From the NCBI RefSeq assembly GCF_028476545.1, contig NW_026732523.1:372001-436000 (forward strand): 64,000 nt of DNA. The letters are read 5' to 3'. The notes beneath the pieces were generated by a model. It was given only the letters and a program-made list of their open reading frames with translations, did no database searches and was not told the DNA's origin. The position numbers were made by a program, and so were the translations under genes. The DNA comes from Physella acuta (taxonomy: Eukaryota; Mollusca; Gastropoda; Physidae). Positions 22,433 through 33,144 of the stretch are shown piece by piece. The first letter of the stretch is position 1, and each line of letters opens with the position of its first letter.

Positions 22433-22935
22433 TAATGAATTTTCTTGGTATTAATATAAAAGATGGTTGATATAAGTGATTTCAAAATATTTGATTAACA
22501 ACTAACAATTACTAGGAGTTGTAATTAACACTTTGTTATTAATTACCAAAGATTTTGAATACATTTTTTGTAATTTAATTTTCTATAATTTATACCAGGG
22601 GTCTCCCAACATTTCAGTCCGAGGGCCGCATTAACTATCAAATTTCAGTTCAGGGGCCAGTTTCTTCCTGGCATGTCTTTAATTTCCTGGTCAAAGTTCC
22701 TCAGCCATCGCCAACAAACGTTTTTTTCCGTGGACAAAAATATCTCCGCGGGCCGGATGAGAGGACCTCGCGGGCCGCATACGGCCCGCGGGCCGTAGTT
22801 TGGAGACCCCTGATTTATACTAACGTTTGTTTACTTGTTTTTGCTTGAAAGTATATTATTATTTTTTTCCATTTCTTTATATTGTTTAATTTTATAATTA
22901 ACTCCCTTTAAAAAATACAATGTATTCTCCCCTGT
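22433..22935 (-). mobile_element. LINE 5' body, copy 2, split by a MITE
   Basis: Minus-strand 5' body interrupted at 22596-22812. Its promoter-proximal part stops at CTCCCCTGTTGG, short of the CCCGAGAGTGCACC landmark, and it continues into a different tandem array. Confidence 0.75.
22596..22812. mobile_element. hAT-type MITE, 217 bp, complete
   Basis: TIRs CAGGGGTCTCCCAAC and GTTTGGAGACCCCTG, flanked by a perfect 8-bp duplication ATTTATAC (22588-22595 and 22813-22820). Other copies of the same LINE body have a single ATTTATAC-like site here (about 28433-28440, reverse). Confidence 0.95.
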
Positions 22936-22969
22936 TGGTATGTTTGTGGGTGTGTTAGGTATTAGTGGG

Positions 22970-23230
22970 GGTGAGTTTGTTTTGTGCAAGTGGAGGTGGG
23001 ATTAGTGGACGCATGTTGTGTGTGGTGGGATTAGTGGACGCATGTTGTGCGTGGGTGGGATTAGTGGACGCATGTTGTGTGTGGGTGGGATTAGTGGACG
23101 CATGTTGTGTGTGGGTGGGATTAGTGGACGCATGTTGTGTGTGGTGGGATTAGTGGACGCATGTTGTGTGTGTGGTGGGATTAGTGGACGCATGTTGTGC
23201 GTGGGTGGGATTAGTGGACGCATTTTGTGT
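22970..23230. repeat. ~30-bp minisatellite (GGGATTAGTGGACGCATG)
   Basis: Eight to nine highly similar units of 29-32 bp, upstream (minus strand) of the LINE 5' body in place of the usual 15-bp array. Confidence 0.93.
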
Positions 23231-23259
23231 GGGTACTCGGGATAAATTCTGGTGTGGTG

Positions 23260-23545
23260 ATCAGAGTTTCTTCTAAGTCCCCCCCCCCCACCTTCACCTA
23301 CCGCGAATGAAATAGATTTTTTTATAGAAAGTATATACTTGTACCATTTACCCCTCCCCCCCCACCCCGGGAGAAAAAGTCTGAAATAAACACAGTGTGA
23401 TTGACACTGCTATAATACACAAAAGGAAAAAGAAAGCGCATTTATTCTGTCCAGACATCCAGTGTACATTTCTTCAATCTTTCTCGTGGGTCAGAGTTGT
23501 TGCCCTTCAGGGTGTGGCCTATAATCAACCTTCGGATCATCTATC
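23260..23545. repeat. Dispersed repeat D, copy 2
   Basis: See 18340-18800. This copy lacks the G-rich insertion. Confidence 0.75.
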
Positions 23546-24557
23546 TATATCTATAATTCTCTTCATGAGGACCATCCGAGACACCACCAGTGTTTCTTCC
23601 AAACTTTTTTTTTCTCCGAGGGGGTGGGGGCACTTGAAATATTCAGGGGGGGGGTGGTAGACTTTCTTCGGGGGGGGGGGGGCGGACATACTAGACCACA
23701 CTGTCCAGTTGTGATAACATTTAACAAATCTTGGGTATACGGGATCTGTAAAAAAACGTCTGGCAACAATGAGGATAAGCTGTGGATGGGGGAGGGGAAT
23801 GTGTGTAAAAAAGAGGGACTTTATTTGTGGACGATGAAGGGCAGATTCAATTCCGTACCACGTTTAGAAAAGCAAAACGTACCCTACGACTTTATAGCTA
23901 AATTATCTACCATACTTTATATACTTTCAACTTCATTTTTAGATGTAGTATTCGAAAAAATCAATCTCACTAACATGACAAAAGAAGCAACTTAATTCGC
24001 ATCCGAGTCAAAGGTCTTTAACTCAGAAAGCCCCCCCCCCCCCCACCTTCTTATACAATCGTTATTTGAGTGTGTGGGGGTATCAAGCAAATCAGTATAG
24101 GCCTTTGTTTACAAGGGTTTATTTATTCTTTAGCAGGATAAACTAATGGGATATGAAATAAATGAAGACTATCAGTGTACACATTCAGCTTGTTACAATA
24201 GAATGAACACACTCGTAAAATATTGTGTTTTTAACTAATATTTCTTATATTAATAACATTTTGGATCCCGCACAGTCTACTTGGTGAATTTGATCAACCA
24301 CTGTTCAATTAATAATATCCACCTTTGGCTTATAATGTTTAAGACAGCTTAGATACATCTTTATTTTATATTTTAAATAGACCTAATGGCCTAATAATAT
24401 ACTACAAATATAACGGAATACAAAAGCGGAGAAAGGTAGTATCGATATCACTAATACTTAGGCCTACGGGTTCTATTTTGTTAGTCGGGTTTTACAGCTT
24501 GTAAACAACTGAAGAAGAAAGTAAAATCATTTGTGAAATCACATTAAACACAACAAT
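23546..24557. other. No recognised gene
   Basis: Poly-G/poly-C runs at about 23640-23690 and 24031-24046. The rest is AT-rich sequence without convincing ORFs or repeats. Confidence 0.5.
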
Positions 24558-25061
24558 TTAGCGACCATACAGCAGTTCTGACAAACTTTAAACAACGAAC
24601 AAACACAAAGCAAACAAAAACATAACAACACATACTGGGAACCCAATAATTCACTATTACTAGACGAGCGCTACACAAAAGCATACAAGATATAAAAGAT
24701 ATAATACAATTTTACACACAGTTATCATCCAAATTTAACAAAATCCAACATTGAGACGATTTTAAATAAGACTTTAAGCGGATATCAATTTAATATGCTT
24801 GTATCATTAATAGCATTAATAGGCTCGGAAAACCAAACACACCATACTCTTATACTAGAACAAAGCATACAAAGATCAAAACAAATCAAACAAATAATGG
24901 ACGAAAACAACCAAGAAACGACTGATCCAAGAAAGATTTTAAAATCTACTCGCGTTTTTTATTTAACTTATCTTCATAATCATTTCCCCTTCGTGCCCAA
25001 TACACAAATGGCAGATAAAGTAAATATCGTGTTTCAATCACCTCGACATACAGGGAGATAA
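24558..25061 (+). mobile_element. LINE ORF2 linker fragment ending in antisense SINE
   Basis: Starts in the last EEP motif (sequence for SDHTAVL) and runs into the EEP-RT linker (ILEQSIQRSKQIKQIMDENN, TTDPRKILKSTR). An internal deletion is shared with the copy at 58910-59406. The frame then crosses into the SINE and stops at SPRHTGR. Confidence 0.75.
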
Positions 25062-25195
25062 TGTGGTCAGTACTAAGCCTATCCGCCTTAGTTAACTATG
25101 GTGCGCCAGGTACCCATCAGAGCTGGGTGAACTCACGGAGCCCAACATAACTGAGCCCGGAACTCGAGACATTCGGACTAGCAGTAGAAAGCTTT
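24965..25195 (-). mobile_element. SINE, antisense to the LINE
   Basis: On the minus strand it holds a B-box-like tctcgagttcc, the central domain gagttcacccagctctgatgggtacctgg and the tail ending GATAAGTTAAATAAAAA. The tRNA-like 5' end is degraded or absent. Confidence 0.7.
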
Positions 25196-25539
25196 GTGTT
25201 TAGTATTATAGCTTCAAAAGTGTACACTTACTTTTGTAATTTCGCGCTTGTGAAAGCTCGTTAATATATAGGGTAATTGACATGTTTTTCCCTACTATTT
25301 AGTCTTAGATAAAGAAATAAATAAAGCACCGTTATACATATGACGCAATCCGTCACATTGTCACATGATCCGGAGGTTGATTAAACCACACCAAGAAGGA
25401 CCCCCCCCCCCCCACCTCTACCCTCACTAATCTAAACACCCTCACTCAACTTACCCACAGTAAACCCAATCACACGTAGATTTATTTATATACACACAAA
25501 CACTCAAATAACTTCCTTTGTCTACACTACAACACAATA
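25196..25539. other. Conserved spacer between LINE 3' end and next 5' array
   Basis: Sequence shared with 44281-44630 and, with a deletion, 59531-59740 (landmarks GAAAGCTCGTTAATATATAG, gacgcaatccgtcacattg, acttcctttgtctacactac). This junction is reproducible, not random debris. Confidence 0.7.
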
Positions 25540-25775
25540 TACTCATTTCTTCCACACCTAACTCTCCTACACAAAATTGTCCCGCACTAAATTCTCCCAC
25601 TCTAAACTCCCCCACAAAAAAATTACCTACACTAAATTCTCCAACACTAAATTATCCCACACTAAAATCCCCCACACTACATTCCCACACACTAAATTCT
25701 CCCACATTAAATGCTCCCACACTTAATTCTCGCACACTAAATTCTCCCACACTAAAAATCTCCCAAAGCTAAACT
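25540..25775 (+). repeat. 15-bp minisatellite (CACACTAAATTCTCC)
   Basis: About 14 diverged units, 5' of the LINE body. Confidence 0.9.
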
Positions 25776-25860
25776 CTACCAAAATCACCGAAACATTCAA
25801 TTCCCCCTTATTAGATTCCATCAAACACTCCCCCCTCCCCCCCCCCCCCCCCCCCCCCCC

Positions 25861-26260
25861 GGAATATTAGTGTTTGTCCCGAGAGTGTAACACAGTTCAC
25901 AGCGGTTTGCTCTCGTCTTTCGTTTGAGTCAAAATATCTCGCGCGTGAAACTTTTTTTGTTAAGGGAGAAAACAAATATTGAGTTCTTTTCAAGGGAGGT
26001 AATTATAAAATTAAATTATAAAAAGAAATGGAAAAAATAATAATATATTTTTAAGCAAAAAAAAGGAAACAAATATTAGTATAAATTATAGAAAATTAAT
26101 ATTCAATAAACGTATATAAAACCTTTGGTGATTACTAACAAAATTTTAATTACAACTCCTAGTAATTGTTAGCTGTTAGTCTAATAATTAGAAATTACTT
26201 ATATCAATAAACTTTTATATTAGTACCGAGAAATCTATTTACTCATCGCTGTTGATTACT
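25861..26260 (+). promoter_or_regulatory. LINE 5' body, copy 3
   Basis: Begins GGAATATTAGTGTTTGTCCC and ends near accgagaaatct. It leads into ORF1 about 90 bp downstream, the expected place for a LINE 5' UTR/promoter. Promoter function is inferred from position only. Confidence 0.65.
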
Positions 26261-26276
26261 TTTAAGATATTTTTAT

Positions 26277-26723
26277 TTGCGTGAAGCTTCTATATATTAC
26301 TTTGTAATCCACGATTACAAACAAACATATATCTCAGCTTACTTTCACCGATGTCGTCCTCAAAGACGACATGAAAAAATTGTCACCGCCAGCAAAGGGG
26401 TTGCACCCTTGGATGATCCCCCTTGGTCTAGAGACCCGAGGAGGAGCCACCCGGACTACGGTTCGGGTGGCTTAATGAAACCACGGGCCCAATCCCTTTC
26501 AGATACAGCGAAGTCAACCGATCAATCAACAATCCTCATAATTGAACTGCCTGAGGAAGAAAGCCCTGATCTTTTCTCGACTCAACCAACACCAAAAACA
26601 GTCATGCAGGTGGTCATCCAAGCTAACGGCCGTGCCAATCTACGTGGACACATCATCCGCCAACTCACCAGCCCACACCAAATTTTGCTAATCAACTACG
26701 GACGGGGAGACACATGGTTCTAG
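26277..26723 (+). mobile_element. LINE ORF1, N-terminal fragment
   Basis: Shares the KGVAPLD, NLRGHIIRQL and LINYGRGDTWF blocks with 29342-30451. Likely start is the ATG at 26351 (MSSSKTT-like in relatives). Broken off after DTWF, so no zinc knuckle. Confidence 0.75.
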
Positions 26724-27480
26724 ACTAGATCTAAATCTACGCAAAAACTAGACGTAGACGCTAAGTCGCTAAGATAAAGATTTAGACTCTATCTTCTCTA
26801 GAATCTATTCCAAAAAATGAAATTATCTTTTAAACTATTTCAGGCCTTAATTGTGTTATAGAAATCTTTGTTTGTTTAGCTATGGAACTGGCTAATTTGG
26901 GTTACACAAATTAATTTAAAAGAATAGGCATATTCACGTAAGTTAAGTTTTTCATTCTCCGTTTTATATAAGGAGCATAAATAGCTGAGATGATAGTGTA
27001 CTTAACACCACGCAGATAGTGCGCAATCGAGACACACCAAGTATAACTTTTTTTTTTTATAGTGAATCTTCCGATTTTAGACTATAAAGAAAGGAACTCT
27101 TTCATTCAAATTTGATTCAGATCTAGATCTATAGATCTACTCATCAAGACGTACGCTATGAAATACATACAGTTTTATCGGTCAAACTAATACAAATTAC
27201 TTAAAAACAACATAATGACCATTGAATAGCCAGATTTTTAACGGGATCATTTAAGTCACTTAATCAGTGTGTGCCTGTGTTATGTCAAATGTGTCGGATT
27301 TTTAGCTAATTAGTTATTATTTTTGCTTTGTCGCTAATATCTTTCAGCGTGTAGTAAAGCACATTGCGTTTTGACCAATAACTATTTCATAAATTATTTT
27401 TCTGAAACAAGTACAACATTTTAAAATATAAATGCCTATAATTTACGTGAAACGGGTACCGATGGCTAGTATCATAATAT
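26724..27480. other. No recognised gene
   Basis: AT-rich, with several tagatctagat-like words and no convincing ORF. Confidence 0.5.
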
Positions 27481-27572
27481 TGAAATAAAAAATGTTTTGG
27501 CTCTTATAAAATTGAGAAATTTTGTAAGTTGTAACTTTTGGCTCTCTCGTCTCAAAAGGTTACCGACCTATT
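27481..27572 (+). mobile_element. hAT terminal fragment
   Basis: TTTGGCTCT...TCTCAAAAGGTTACCGACC is the diverged right end of the CAGGGGTCGGCAACC family (compare 35150-35192). Confidence 0.6.
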
Positions 27573-27639
27573 TAATAGATGTCTTTCAGTTTGCTACCCT
27601 TAATGGCAACACCCCACTGTTTATGCCTCAGAACCCAAT

Positions 27640-27880
27640 TACACAGCAACCACACCAACCACAGCAACCACACCAACCACACCAACCACAGCAACCACAG
27701 CAACCACAGCAATCACAGCAACCACACCAACCACAGCAACCACACCAACCACAGCAACCACACCAACCACAGCAACCACATCAACCACAGGAACCACAGC
27801 AACCACAGCAACCACACCAACCAAAGCAACCAAAGCAACCACAGCAACCACAGGAACCACAGGAACCACCCACCACACAC
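27640..27880 (+). repeat. 9-bp repeat (CAACCACAC/CAACCACAG)
   Basis: About 26 units. Encodes only PQQPHQ-type low complexity. It is followed by one GTCCACTAATCCCACC unit and then the 15-bp array, so three repeat families adjoin. Confidence 0.93.
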
Positions 27881-27904
27881 AAAATGCGTCCACTAATCCC
27901 ACCA

Positions 27905-28075
27905 CACTAATTTCTCACACACTAAATTCTAACACACTAAATTCTCCCAAACTAAATTCTCCCACATTAATTCTCCCACACTAAATTCTCCCACACTATA
28001 TTCTCCCACACTAAATTCTCCCACACTAAATTCTCCCACACTATATTCTCGCACACTAAACTCTCCCACACCAAC
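27905..28075 (+). repeat. 15-bp minisatellite
   Basis: About 11 units of CACACTAAATTCTCC, upstream of LINE body copy 4. Confidence 0.9.
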
Positions 28076-28194
28076 AATCTCCCAAATCTAAACTCGATAC
28101 AAAAATAGTCTCCACCAAAATCATCAAAACATTCAACTCCCCCATATTAGATTCCATAACACACCTCCCCCCCCACACCACATGGAACTAAACG

Positions 28195-28590
28195 CTGACA
28201 CAGAATATTAGTGTTAGTCCCGAGAGTGCACTAAGGTGTAACACAGTTCACAACGGTTTGATATCGTCTTTGGATGAGCAAAATATCTCGCGCGTGGAAA
28301 TATTTTGTTAGGGGAGAAAACAAACATTGTTTTTGTTTAAAGGGAGGTAATTATAAACGTAAACGATAAAAAGACATAGAAATAATAATAATATATTGTG
28401 AAGCAAAAACAAGTAAACAAACGTTAGTATAAATTATAGAAAATTAAATAACATAAAATATATTTAAAACTTTTTATGACTAATAACAAAATGTTAAGCA
28501 CAACACCCAGTAATTGGTAGTTGTTAATCTAATAATTTAAAGTCACTTATATCAACCAGCTTTAGTATGAGTACCAAGAAAATTCTGGAC
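28195..28590 (+). promoter_or_regulatory. LINE 5' body, copy 4
   Basis: All landmarks present (CCCGAGAGTGCACTAAGGTG, CTCGCGCG, GGGAGGTAATTATAAA, ccaagaaaatt). Followed by the A-unit and the best ORF1. Inferred 5' UTR/promoter. Confidence 0.65.
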
Positions 28591-28604
28591 AAATTGGTGA
28601 CTAA

Positions 28605-29286
28605 TACGCTCTTGGTTTGACAGTGGTTGATTCTTAGTTGGTAGTTGTACTTCACCAAGCTCAAAACCATCGACTCAGCAAACTTCACTCTTCAACGTCA
28701 CCTCGCCCAACTCAATTACTCGACTACGTCACAACGTTACTCCTCCTCAATCCACAATGAACAATACTTCAAAGCAACTCACCTCGAAAGATCTCTCAAA
28801 CACTAGAACCCACCCAACTCATCTCCCCAAGCTTCAATTCATCGAACAACTCTACTACCATGCGCATCATGCCTCACCTCAACGCAAGTTCTACACCATT
28901 CGACCAACCTCACCATCAACGTCAAGATACCAAACTCACTCTCACCAAGTACAACTACCAACAAAGAATAAACCATTATCAAACCAAGAGCGTATCAAGC
29001 ACAAGAAGAAAGGCCAAAAAACAGAGAAGCGATCATGTTTGTACTGTCCTGTACTTTATGTCACAGCAAACCAGAAACAAAATCAAGAAAGAAACAAATG
29101 GAACCAAGAAATCGGAACAAAGAAATCAAAGAAACATGGAACAAAGAAATCAGAAGGAATATTAAGACATTGTAAATCTTTTTAATGTTATACTATGTAT
29201 CACATTGTAATTTTTTAACATGCAACCTATCCACTTGTGGAAGGAACAATATTAAACGCCAAACGGCACAAAAAAAAAAAAAAAAT
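28605..29286 (+). mobile_element. Poly(A)-tailed retroposon 'A-unit', copy 2
   Basis: Same frame ending KKSEGILRHCKSF as at 20628-21059, then a 3' UTR and A tail (29271-29285). An exact 19-bp repeat TTAGTTGGTAGTTGTACTT lies before (28634-28652) and after (29286-29304), like a target-site duplication. 28605-28652 is also an inverted, diverged copy of 28943-29000, which suggests a 5' inversion. Confidence 0.65.
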
Positions 29287-29341
29287 TAGTTGGTAGTTGT
29301 ACTTTTGGCACGAACAAGTGATAACCTTTACGCATCCAACA

Positions 29342-30451
29342 ATGTCACAGCCTAGCTCGACGACAAATGCAAATATAATCCACGCCAGCAGAGGGGCTGC
29401 GCCCTTGGATGTTCCCCCTGGGTCGAGATACTTGGGGAGGAGCCACCCGGACTACGGTGCCCAACCCCCTTCAGCAACTACAGCCATATTGGACCTACCT
29501 GAAGAAGACTGCCCGGAACTATTTCCTGCTGATTCACCCACCATCCAGGTCACAATCAACTCAAATGGTCAACCCAATCTGAGAGGCCATATCCTTCGTC
29601 AACTAATAAGCAAACAACAGATCTTCCTCCTTAACTATGGACGAGCAGACACCTGGTTCTTCACATCAACTGCCTTCGACGTCACTACCTTACATAACAC
29701 ACACAAAACACACGGCCCTTACACACTATACTTCACCTTACACGAAAAGGACAGGATCAACGGAACCCCTAGATGGGTCCCACCCACACTAAGCGATCGC
29801 ACACTTATACAAGCACTACAACCCTACAGCAACAAAGAACCTTCCATATACACAATTCCTCTCACCACTAACCGTAGCTTCTCAATATACACTGACAACC
29901 CAGCAAACATACCTCACTATATCCAAATAAACTATAAAAACAAATCACTCAACATGTTAGTAGCCATAAACGGAAGAAAACAAGCATGCCAACACTGCTC
30001 ATCAACAGCACACTGGACCAACCAATGTCAGGATATCAACACAGACCCAACACCCGAAGTACAACCATCATCAATCAAACAGTGCCAGGACATCAGCACA
30101 GCACCTAGTGCACAACCACCAGCAACGAAAGAAACAGCCACAGATGTACCACAGCTACCAAAACCAATGGAAGCGGAAACATCACTCACGGAACCAGCCA
30201 GCCCGCCCAAAATAGCAAGCAAGCCAACAACCTCAAATAAGAGTATAATAAAATCACCAAACGGCAAACCAAATGCATTAACAATCCACATACCAAACTT
30301 TGTGTCACCATCCAAGTTGAACAAAGGCACATTCACATTTGAAGCAAAACCAAACTCCACTATCAATATCTCCAGCCCAGACTTAGAATTGAGCGACAGC
30401 ACAAAAAGGAAACACAGCCCAACGGATGTAAATCAGAAAAAAAAAACCTAA
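29342..30451 (+). CDS. LINE ORF1 protein with CCHC zinc knuckle, ~369 aa
   Basis: RNA-binding, nucleocapsid-like ORF1 of a non-LTR retrotransposon. I start at MSQPSSTT rather than the upstream in-frame ATG at 29297, because relatives begin MSSSKTT at the same place. An N-terminal conserved block (NLRGHILRQLISKQQIFLLN, DTWFF, GPYTLYFTLHEKDRINGTPR) is followed by the knuckle CQHCSSTAHWTNQC (residues 216-229) and a Pro/Thr/Ser/Lys-rich C-terminus ending HSPTDVNQKKKT. No coiled coil or RRM is evident to me. It is uninterrupted but lacks a linked ORF2, so it is not an autonomous element. A C2H2-like segment and poly(A) signal follow. Confidence 0.85.
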   Translation: MSQPSSTTNANIIHASRGAAPLDVPPGSRYLGRSHPDYGAQPPSATTAILDLPEEDCPELFPADSPTIQVTINSNGQPNLRGHILRQLISKQQIFLLNYGRADTWFFTSTAFDVTTLHNTHKTHGPYTLYFTLHEKDRINGTPRWVPPTLSDRTLIQALQPYSNKEPSIYTIPLTTNRSFSIYTDNPANIPHYIQINYKNKSLNMLVAINGRKQACQHCSSTAHWTNQCQDINTDPTPEVQPSSIKQCQDISTAPSAQPPATKETATDVPQLPKPMEAETSLTEPASPPKIASKPTTSNKSIIKSPNGKPNALTIHIPNFVSPSKLNKGTFTFEAKPNSTINISSPDLELSDSTKRKHSPTDVNQKKKT

Positions 30452-30483
30452 AATACTATAAACTGGATTACAGCAACAACAGA

Positions 30484-30690
30484 TGCATGTTTTGCACCCA
30501 GAATTTTAAAATACCTGCAGACACTAGAGAACACGAGTCCTCGACACACAAGGAGCTCTTGGTGTGTCACCTGTGCGACAACAAGATCATACACACGAAT
30601 ATAACCCAGCACTACAGGAGATGTCATCCGTATGAACTCACGTATACCTGCCACATTTGCCTAACATGCCTCCCTCTCAAGGGATGAAAG
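30484..30690 (+). pseudogene. C2H2 zinc-finger segment after ORF1
   Basis: Encodes CMFCTQ, CHLCDNKIIHTNITQHYRRC and CHICLTCLPLKG, partly eroded C2H2 fingers. The better copy is 37602-37898. Here it is in a different frame from ORF1 and stops early. In R2/NeSL-type LINEs such fingers head ORF2, so it may be an ORF2 N-terminus or an ORF1 extension. Confidence 0.6.
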
Positions 30691-30855
30691 TACACACGAG
30701 AGAGCATCATCCGGAAGTCAAAAGATCGCCCTTCATAAAACCTTAAAGGTAATTTTAGACGTTTTGTATTAGGAAACTTAAGCATATATGTTGTTATTAA
30801 GTAACTATTACTTTTAGACATTGTGTATTACAAACGTAACTTGTATTATATGTAC

Positions 30856-30863
30856 AATAAAGG

Positions 30864-30896
<33 letters not shown>
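30856..30896 (+). terminator. Poly(A) signal and A tail
   Basis: AATAAA at 30856-30861, ATCTT, then about 26 A. Marks a 3' end directly behind the zinc-finger segment, so an mRNA ending there was reverse transcribed. Confidence 0.8.
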
Positions 30897-30899
<3 letters not shown>

Positions 30900-30990
30900 T
30901 CTGTTCTTATCAGCTTAATATCTGATACGTGGCTCATTGAGTCACTACGAAAAAAAAAAAAAAAAAAAAAAAAAAGTGAAGATTCTATAT

Positions 30991-31512
<522 letters not shown>

Positions 31513-31689
31513 TTCTATATATATATTTTTTTCTTTGATTAGAAACATACTTCACGACAAGAAACATGGCGCCCACGGCTTATGAACACATGCATGATTG
31601 ATGCTGGGAGACGGGTATCACGTGACAGATGCTAAGAGAAAAGTTATTTCGTTCCGTGGTCCGGATTACTAGTGGGCTAATTATGGTTC

Positions 31690-32150
31690 AAGATTCCGGT
31701 TAAATCAGTGGCGCGGTTAGCTTAGCGGTCTGGCTGAGTAAGCATTCCTGCTACCGCAGTGGTCCGGCAAAAATCAGTGATCCGGCTTACGGGTTCGGCT
31801 AATTCAGTGGTCCGAAAATCATTGTTCCGGTTAACTTATTGATCTGGCTAACTCAGTGGTCCGGCTAGCTCAGTGGTCCGGCTAGTTTAGTGATCCGGCT
31901 AATTCAGTATTCCGGCTATCTCAGTGGTCCAGCTTACGGGTTCGGCTAATTCAATATTCCGGCTACCTCTGTGGTCCGGCTAAATCATTAGTCCGGCTTA
32001 CGGTTCCGGCTAACTCAGTATTCCGGCTAACCCAGTGATGCGGCTAACTCAGTGGTCCGGCTAGTTCCGTGATCCGGTTTACTAAGTGTTTCGACTAACT
32101 AAGTGTTCCGACTAAGTGTTCCGGCTACCGGGTCCGGATATCTTACCACG
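31690..32150 (+). repeat. ~18-bp degenerate minisatellite (CCGGCTAACTCAGTGGT)
   Basis: About 22 variable units (16-21 bp), alternating GTGGTCC, GTATTCC and GTGATCC forms. Confidence 0.9.
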
Positions 32151-32384
32151 TGTCAAACAGATCCGGTTACCGACCTTGTTACCACCGCGCTGATTGTGTT
32201 TCTCATCCGGCTGGTCAATAATTGATGCACATACTACAGGGGTGTACTCACGCCGCGCTGATCCGTGTGACCGTGCGAATACCCTCTAGAGAGTGATTGG
32301 TGGTTTTTTTTTTTGTGGCGTTAAGACTTGCTGAAGAATTAGGGAGAGGCGGGGGTGGGGTGAAGAGGGGGTGAAATGCCCACA

Positions 32385-32770
32385 GATTATTAGTGTTAGT
32401 CCCGAGAGTGCACCAAGGTGTAACACTGTTCACAGCGGTTTGCTGTCGTCTTCTGTTTCTGTCAAAGTAACTCGCGCGTAGAACTTTTTTGTCAGGGGAA
32501 ATAACAAACAAAAATTTAAATTAGGGGAGATAATTATATACTTAAACGATAAAAAGAAAAGAAAAAAAAATTAATACATATTGAAACAAAAGCAAGTAAA
32601 CAAACGTTAGTAATAATTATAAAAAATTAAAGTACAAAGAAATGATTTAAGACTTTAGGAGATTAATATCAAAATGTTAATCAGAACTCCTAGTAATTGT
32701 TAGTTGCTTATCCAATAAACAGTAGTCATAGTATTAAGCAGCTTTACTATTAATTTCGAGAAAACTATTT
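32385..32770 (+). promoter_or_regulatory. LINE 5' body, copy 5
   Basis: Carries all the body landmarks. No ORF1 follows; composite repeat C begins again 375 bp later. Confidence 0.65.
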
Positions 32771-33144
32771 ATGCTGGATTTAATACTAAACAGTGATTCG
32801 AGCATTTATATCTTTCTCCCAGTACTTTAGATATAATTCCCCTTATAGTCTATATCTGCAAATCCCCCCCCCCCCCAATATTTCTAAAAAAAAACGCATG
32901 TCGATTCTTTCACTGTACACGATTTAGATCTGGCTATTTATAGATTCCATGTTGCTGTTTTTTTGACAGAACCACAATATCATGAATTATAGAAAGCTAC
33001 AAGAGACAGCTGAAACAGATCATTCCCTCAGGCTCGGCCATAATCCCTATATAACATTACTGTAAGCCATCTCTACTCTCTTGTTCGGGTAGTTGTGGCG
33101 GGGGGGGGGAGGATTTTGATCAGAGGTTACCTCCATGATGTGTG

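Larger units (their letters stand above)
31550..32850 (+). mobile_element. Composite repeat C, copy 1 (direct copy at 33145-34330)
   Basis: Order: GACAAGAAACATGGCGCCCA leader; degenerate tandem array CCGGCTAACTCAGTGGT (about 31690-32150); unique block with cacgtgtcaaacagatccgg; G-rich stretch; LINE 5' body copy 5 (32385-32770). The LINE body is thus joined to a wholly different array. Class unknown. Confidence 0.7.

Noticed and set aside
27497-27910. PQQPHQ-rich 137-codon frame
   Set aside because: Product of the 9-bp repeat; frame is open on both strands.
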